This document shows positions 22,338-24,339 of a stretch of DNA of 24,339 nt, piece by piece (the first letter of the stretch is position 1; each line of letters begins with the position of its first letter). The stretch lies in the NCBI GenBank assembly GCA_964499865.1, contig CAZCPY010000041.1, positions 1 through 24,339 on the forward strand, in the 5' to 3' direction. Under the pieces are notes generated by a model that was given only the letters and a program-made list of their open reading frames with translations, ran no database searches and was not told the origin of the DNA. The stretch is from JANOGU01 sp964499865. Its GTDB lineage: Bacteria; Pseudomonadota; Alphaproteobacteria; Rhodobacterales; Rhodobacteraceae. The position numbers were made by a program, and so were the translations under genes.

Positions 22338-22922
22338 ACGCGCAAGCATGGCGGGGCAAAACGCCGCGTCCGGCGCAAGGCCCATCTCGGGATCGACGAG
22401 CAAACGCTGGAGATCAGGGCGGTCGAGGTCACCATCAGCGACATGGGCGACGCGCCGATGCTGCCCGAACTGCTCAGCCAGATCCCTCCCGATCAGGAGA
22501 TCGCCAGCGTCACCGCGGACGGGGCCTACGACACGCGCAAATGCGACGACGCCATCGCCGGACGCGGGGCACATGCCGTGATCCCGCCCCGCAAGAACGC
22601 CAAGCCGTGGAAAGCCGACAGCGCCGGGGCAGCCGCGCGCAACGAGGCCCTGCGGGCATCGAAATACCTCGGACGCGCGCTCTGGCGACGATGGAGCGGA
22701 TACCACCGCCGAAGCCGCGCAGAAACGAAAATGCACTGCGTCAAACTGCTGGGTCAGCGCCTCATGGCGCGGGACTTCGACCGCCAGGTCGCAGAGTTCC
22801 AGGTCCGTGTTGCCGTCCTGAACGGCTTCACCGCGCTCGGCATCCCCGTCACGCAGGTCATGGGATAAGTCTGTCCGGGGACAGGGGACGTCCGGTCGTC
22901 AGCCGATTTGTGCAACAGAGCC

Positions 22923-23308
22923 AGCCAGGGCGATGAAGGATTCACTCTTTGAAGCCAGTTTGTTGAGGTCAATCAGGAACCTTGACCTGCGAACGGCGCC
23001 TGCTCGTGAGGTTGCAGGAAAAGACGGCCACGGACTACCTGCCACGGGCAATGCCGGCAGCCGCCATCGCGGGCGTCGTCCTGGTATCTGGTATCTCAGC
23101 GTCCATCGCCGGCGGAAAGAAGGACGCTGCCATCGCAGCCGGAAAGTGGGCAGCCCGGCGCGCCGCGTGGGATGTAGCCACGGCCATAGCCAAGGCGGCC
23201 AAGGGCCTGTCGCGCAAGCGATCGGGTAGTTCTGGGACTGCGAACTTCACGGCTCGGCGCTGCTGGTGCGGCTCTTCCGGGTGAGGAGGCGCGCATCGGG
23301 TGTCCCGC
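22923..23308. other. 386-bp stretch with no recognisable gene between the IS and the ABC-F gene
   Basis: This DNA is visibly less GC-rich than its surroundings. One rightward frame from TTG 22982 to TGA 23284 encodes 100 residues with a hydrophobic core (AAAIAGVVLVSGISASIAGG) followed by a basic amphipathic part (AAWDVATAIAKAAKGLSRKR). There is no clear ribosome binding site and I know no family for it. Another frame begins ATG 22933 (MKDSLFEASLLRSIRNLDLR), 11 bp from the IS end. It degenerates into low-complexity sequence and may be the tail of a gene cut by rearrangement. Neither is called as a gene. Confidence 0.5.
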
Positions 23309-24339
23309 TTACCGCGCAAACTTCTTGTACTTCACCCGCTTCGGCTCCACCGCATCGGGCCCCAGGCGCCTGATCTTGTCCGCCTCGTAGGCCTCGAAGT
23401 TGCCTTCGAACCATTCCACATGCCCGTCGCCTTCGAAGGCGAGGATATGCGTGCACAGCCGGTCCAGGAAGAAACGGTCGTGGGAGATGATGACGGCGCA
23501 GCCGGCGAAGTCTTCCAGCGCGGCTTCCAGCGCCTGCAGGGTTTCCACGTCCAGGTCGTTGGTGGGTTCGTCCAGCAGCAGCACGTTCCCCCCCCGGCGC
23601 AGCAGTTTCGCCATGTGGACGCGGTTGCGCTCGCCCCCCGAAAGCAGGCCCACCTTCTTCTGCTGGTCCCCGCCCTTGAAGTTGAACGCCCCGCAATAGG
23701 CGCGGGAGTTCATCGTGGCGTCGCCGATGTCGAGGATCTCCAGCCCTTCGGAGATTTCTTCCCACACCGTCTTCTTGTCATCCAGGGCGTCGCGCGACTG
23801 GTCGACGTAGGCCAGTTCCACCGTATCGCCGAGGGTGATGGTGCCGGTGTCGGGCGTCTCCTGCCCCGTCAGCATCCGGAACAGGGTGGACTTGCCCGCG
23901 CCGTTCGGGCCGATGACGCCGACGATGCCGCCGGGGGGCAGCGACAGGGTCAGGTTCTCGATCAGCAGGCGGTCGCCGTAGCCCTTGGTCAGGCTCTCGA
24001 TCTCGATCACCTTGCCGCCGAGGCGCGGGCCGTTGGGGATGATGATCTGCGCGGTCGCCAGCTTGTCGCGTTCGGACTTGGCGGCCATCTCGTTGTAGGC
24101 GTTGATCCGCGCCTTGGACTTGGCCTGCCGCGCCTTGGCGCCGGCCCTGATCCATTCCAGTTCGCGTTCCAGCACCTTCTGGCGGCTCTTGTCCTCGCGG
24201 CTTTCCTGCGCCAGCCGCTTGGCCTTCTGTTCCAGCCAGGCGGAATAGTTGCCCTCGTAGGGAATGCCCCGGCCGCGGTCCAGTTCCAGGATCCAGCCGG
24301 TGATGTCGTCCAGGAAATAGCGGTCGTGGGTGACGATCA
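23309..24339 (-). CDS. ettA: Energy-dependent translational throttle protein EttA (ABC-F), N-terminus outside window
   Basis: EttA is a cytoplasmic ABC-F ATPase that binds the ribosomal E site and gates the first rounds of elongation according to the ATP/ADP ratio. The visible 342 codons begin inside the end of the first ABC domain (IVTHDRYFLDDITGWILELD). The inter-domain linker follows (YEGNYSAWLEQKAKRLAQES and the basic helix). The complete second ABC domain has Walker A GPNGAGKS, signature LSGGERNRV, Walker B VLLLDEPTNDLD and switch His in ISHDRFFLDRL. The C-terminal EADKIRRLGPDAVEP then RVKYKKFAR is characteristic of EttA. Family length is about 550, so roughly 210 residues lie beyond the right edge. 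TAA is at 23309. Confidence 0.97.
   Translation of the reverse strand, partial: IVTHDRYFLDDITGWILELDRGRGIPYEGNYSAWLEQKAKRLAQESREDKSRQKVLERELEWIRAGAKARQAKSKARINAYNEMAAKSERDKLATAQIIIPNGPRLGGKVIEIESLTKGYGDRLLIENLTLSLPPGGIVGVIGPNGAGKSTLFRMLTGQETPDTGTITLGDTVELAYVDQSRDALDDKKTVWEEISEGLEILDIGDATMNSRAYCGAFNFKGGDQQKKVGLLSGGERNRVHMAKLLRRGGNVLLLDEPTNDLDVETLQALEAALEDFAGCAVIISHDRFFLDRLCTHILAFEGDGHVEWFEGNFEAYEADKIRRLGPDAVEPKRVKYKKFAR

Larger units (their letters stand above)
21856..22868 (+). pseudogene. IS5-family DDE transposase, split by two frame-shifting insertions
   Basis: The coding remnant starts at ATG 21856 (MSRPNTPGYKTRNWPAYSE). It changes frame at 21913-21949, continues ALKRRVSLTIWFDPGMAWAA through LLRLIGLDWDVPDFSTLSRR to LLIDSTGIKVEGEGEW, and changes frame again at 22292-22337. 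It then runs TRKHGGAKRRVRRKAHLGID to FTALGIPVTQVMG and TAA at 22868. The DDE residues are all present: Asp in LIDSTGIK, Asp in SVTADGAYDTRK, and Glu in YHRRSRAETKMHCVK. Removing the two insertions restores one frame of roughly 310 codons, the usual length for this group. The rest of the gene is well preserved, so disruption appears fairly recent. Confidence 0.9.
21793..22922 (+). mobile_element. IS5-family (IS903-like) insertion sequence, 1130 bp, inactivated
   Basis: The ends are near-perfect 18-bp inverted repeats: GGCTCTGTTTCACAAATC at 21793-21810, and the reverse complement of GGCTCTGTTGCACAAATC at 22905-22922, with 17 of 18 bases matching. Between them is one rightward transposase gene with DDE signatures of the IS5 family. 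No direct target duplication is visible: the nine bases before it (GCGCGCAGG) do not match those after it (AGCCAGGGC). That suggests rearrangement or deletion next to the element, or decay of the duplication. The transposase gene is broken by two short palindromic insertions, so this copy could move only if a transposase is supplied in trans. Confidence 0.93.

Noticed and set aside
21793..22922. Programmed frameshifting of the transposase
   Set aside because: Frames are separated by inserts of about 37 and 43-46 bp rather than a slippery site, and family relatives encode a continuous protein.
1..24339. tRNA, rRNA or riboswitch genes
   Set aside because: No cloverleaf with conserved T-loop, no ribosomal RNA sequence and no cobalamin or other riboswitch core was recognised by eye. 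A covariance-model scan would be needed to exclude small RNAs.

Overview
The window is very GC-rich DNA with tightly packed genes. The family content points to an alphaproteobacterium of the Rhodobacteraceae/Paracoccaceae type: a MotE-like protein beside motA and fliL, the gene order flgE-flgK-flgL-flgI, an AerR-like cobalamin-binding protein, an accD-folC pair, and a candidate CtrA box. The genus cannot be named from this sequence alone.

Bases 1-10452 are a flagellar cluster in three blocks. A leftward block (fliL, a small unknown coiled-coil gene, a motE-like gene, and motA cut by the window edge) supplies stator functions. A divergent rightward block (fliF, fliH-like, fliN, fliP) encodes the MS ring and export/C-ring parts, with overlapping start and stop codons. 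A leftward block (flgE, flgK, flgL, flgI) meets it convergently and encodes the hook, the two junction proteins and the P ring. A CTAA-N7-TTAA sequence between fliL and fliF looks like a CtrA site that could serve both divergent operons. motB, fliI, fliG and fliM are not in the window.

Bases 10583-18970 carry housekeeping and accessory genes: a B12-binding regulator-like protein, folC and accD (coupled), a GT-A glycosyltransferase flanked by two NYN-nuclease genes each with a C-terminal LOTUS/OST-HTH-like tail, a DUF1269-like membrane protein, and a DUF952 gene coupled to pyrD. One NYN protein has a complete acidic active site. The other has lost one acidic residue.

Bases 18971-23308 are the eroded, repeat-rich part. 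A 5'-nucleotidase (UshA-type) gene survives only as an N-terminal remnant with one stop, three frame changes and lost metal ligands. An intact YaiI/YqxD-family gene and an S-formylglutathione hydrolase gene are separated by a REP-like inverted doublet, and a pair of perfect hairpins lies upstream of the hydrolase. Next is an exported-protein gene whose 5' end is replaced by a 1.13-kb IS5-family (IS903-like) element. The transposase gene of that element is itself broken by two short insertions (about 37 and 43-46 bp). Each insertion contains a hairpin and each shifts the frame by +1. These palindromic insertions are the most unusual signal in the window. From 23309 to the right edge lies the C-terminal part of an EttA-type ABC-F protein.
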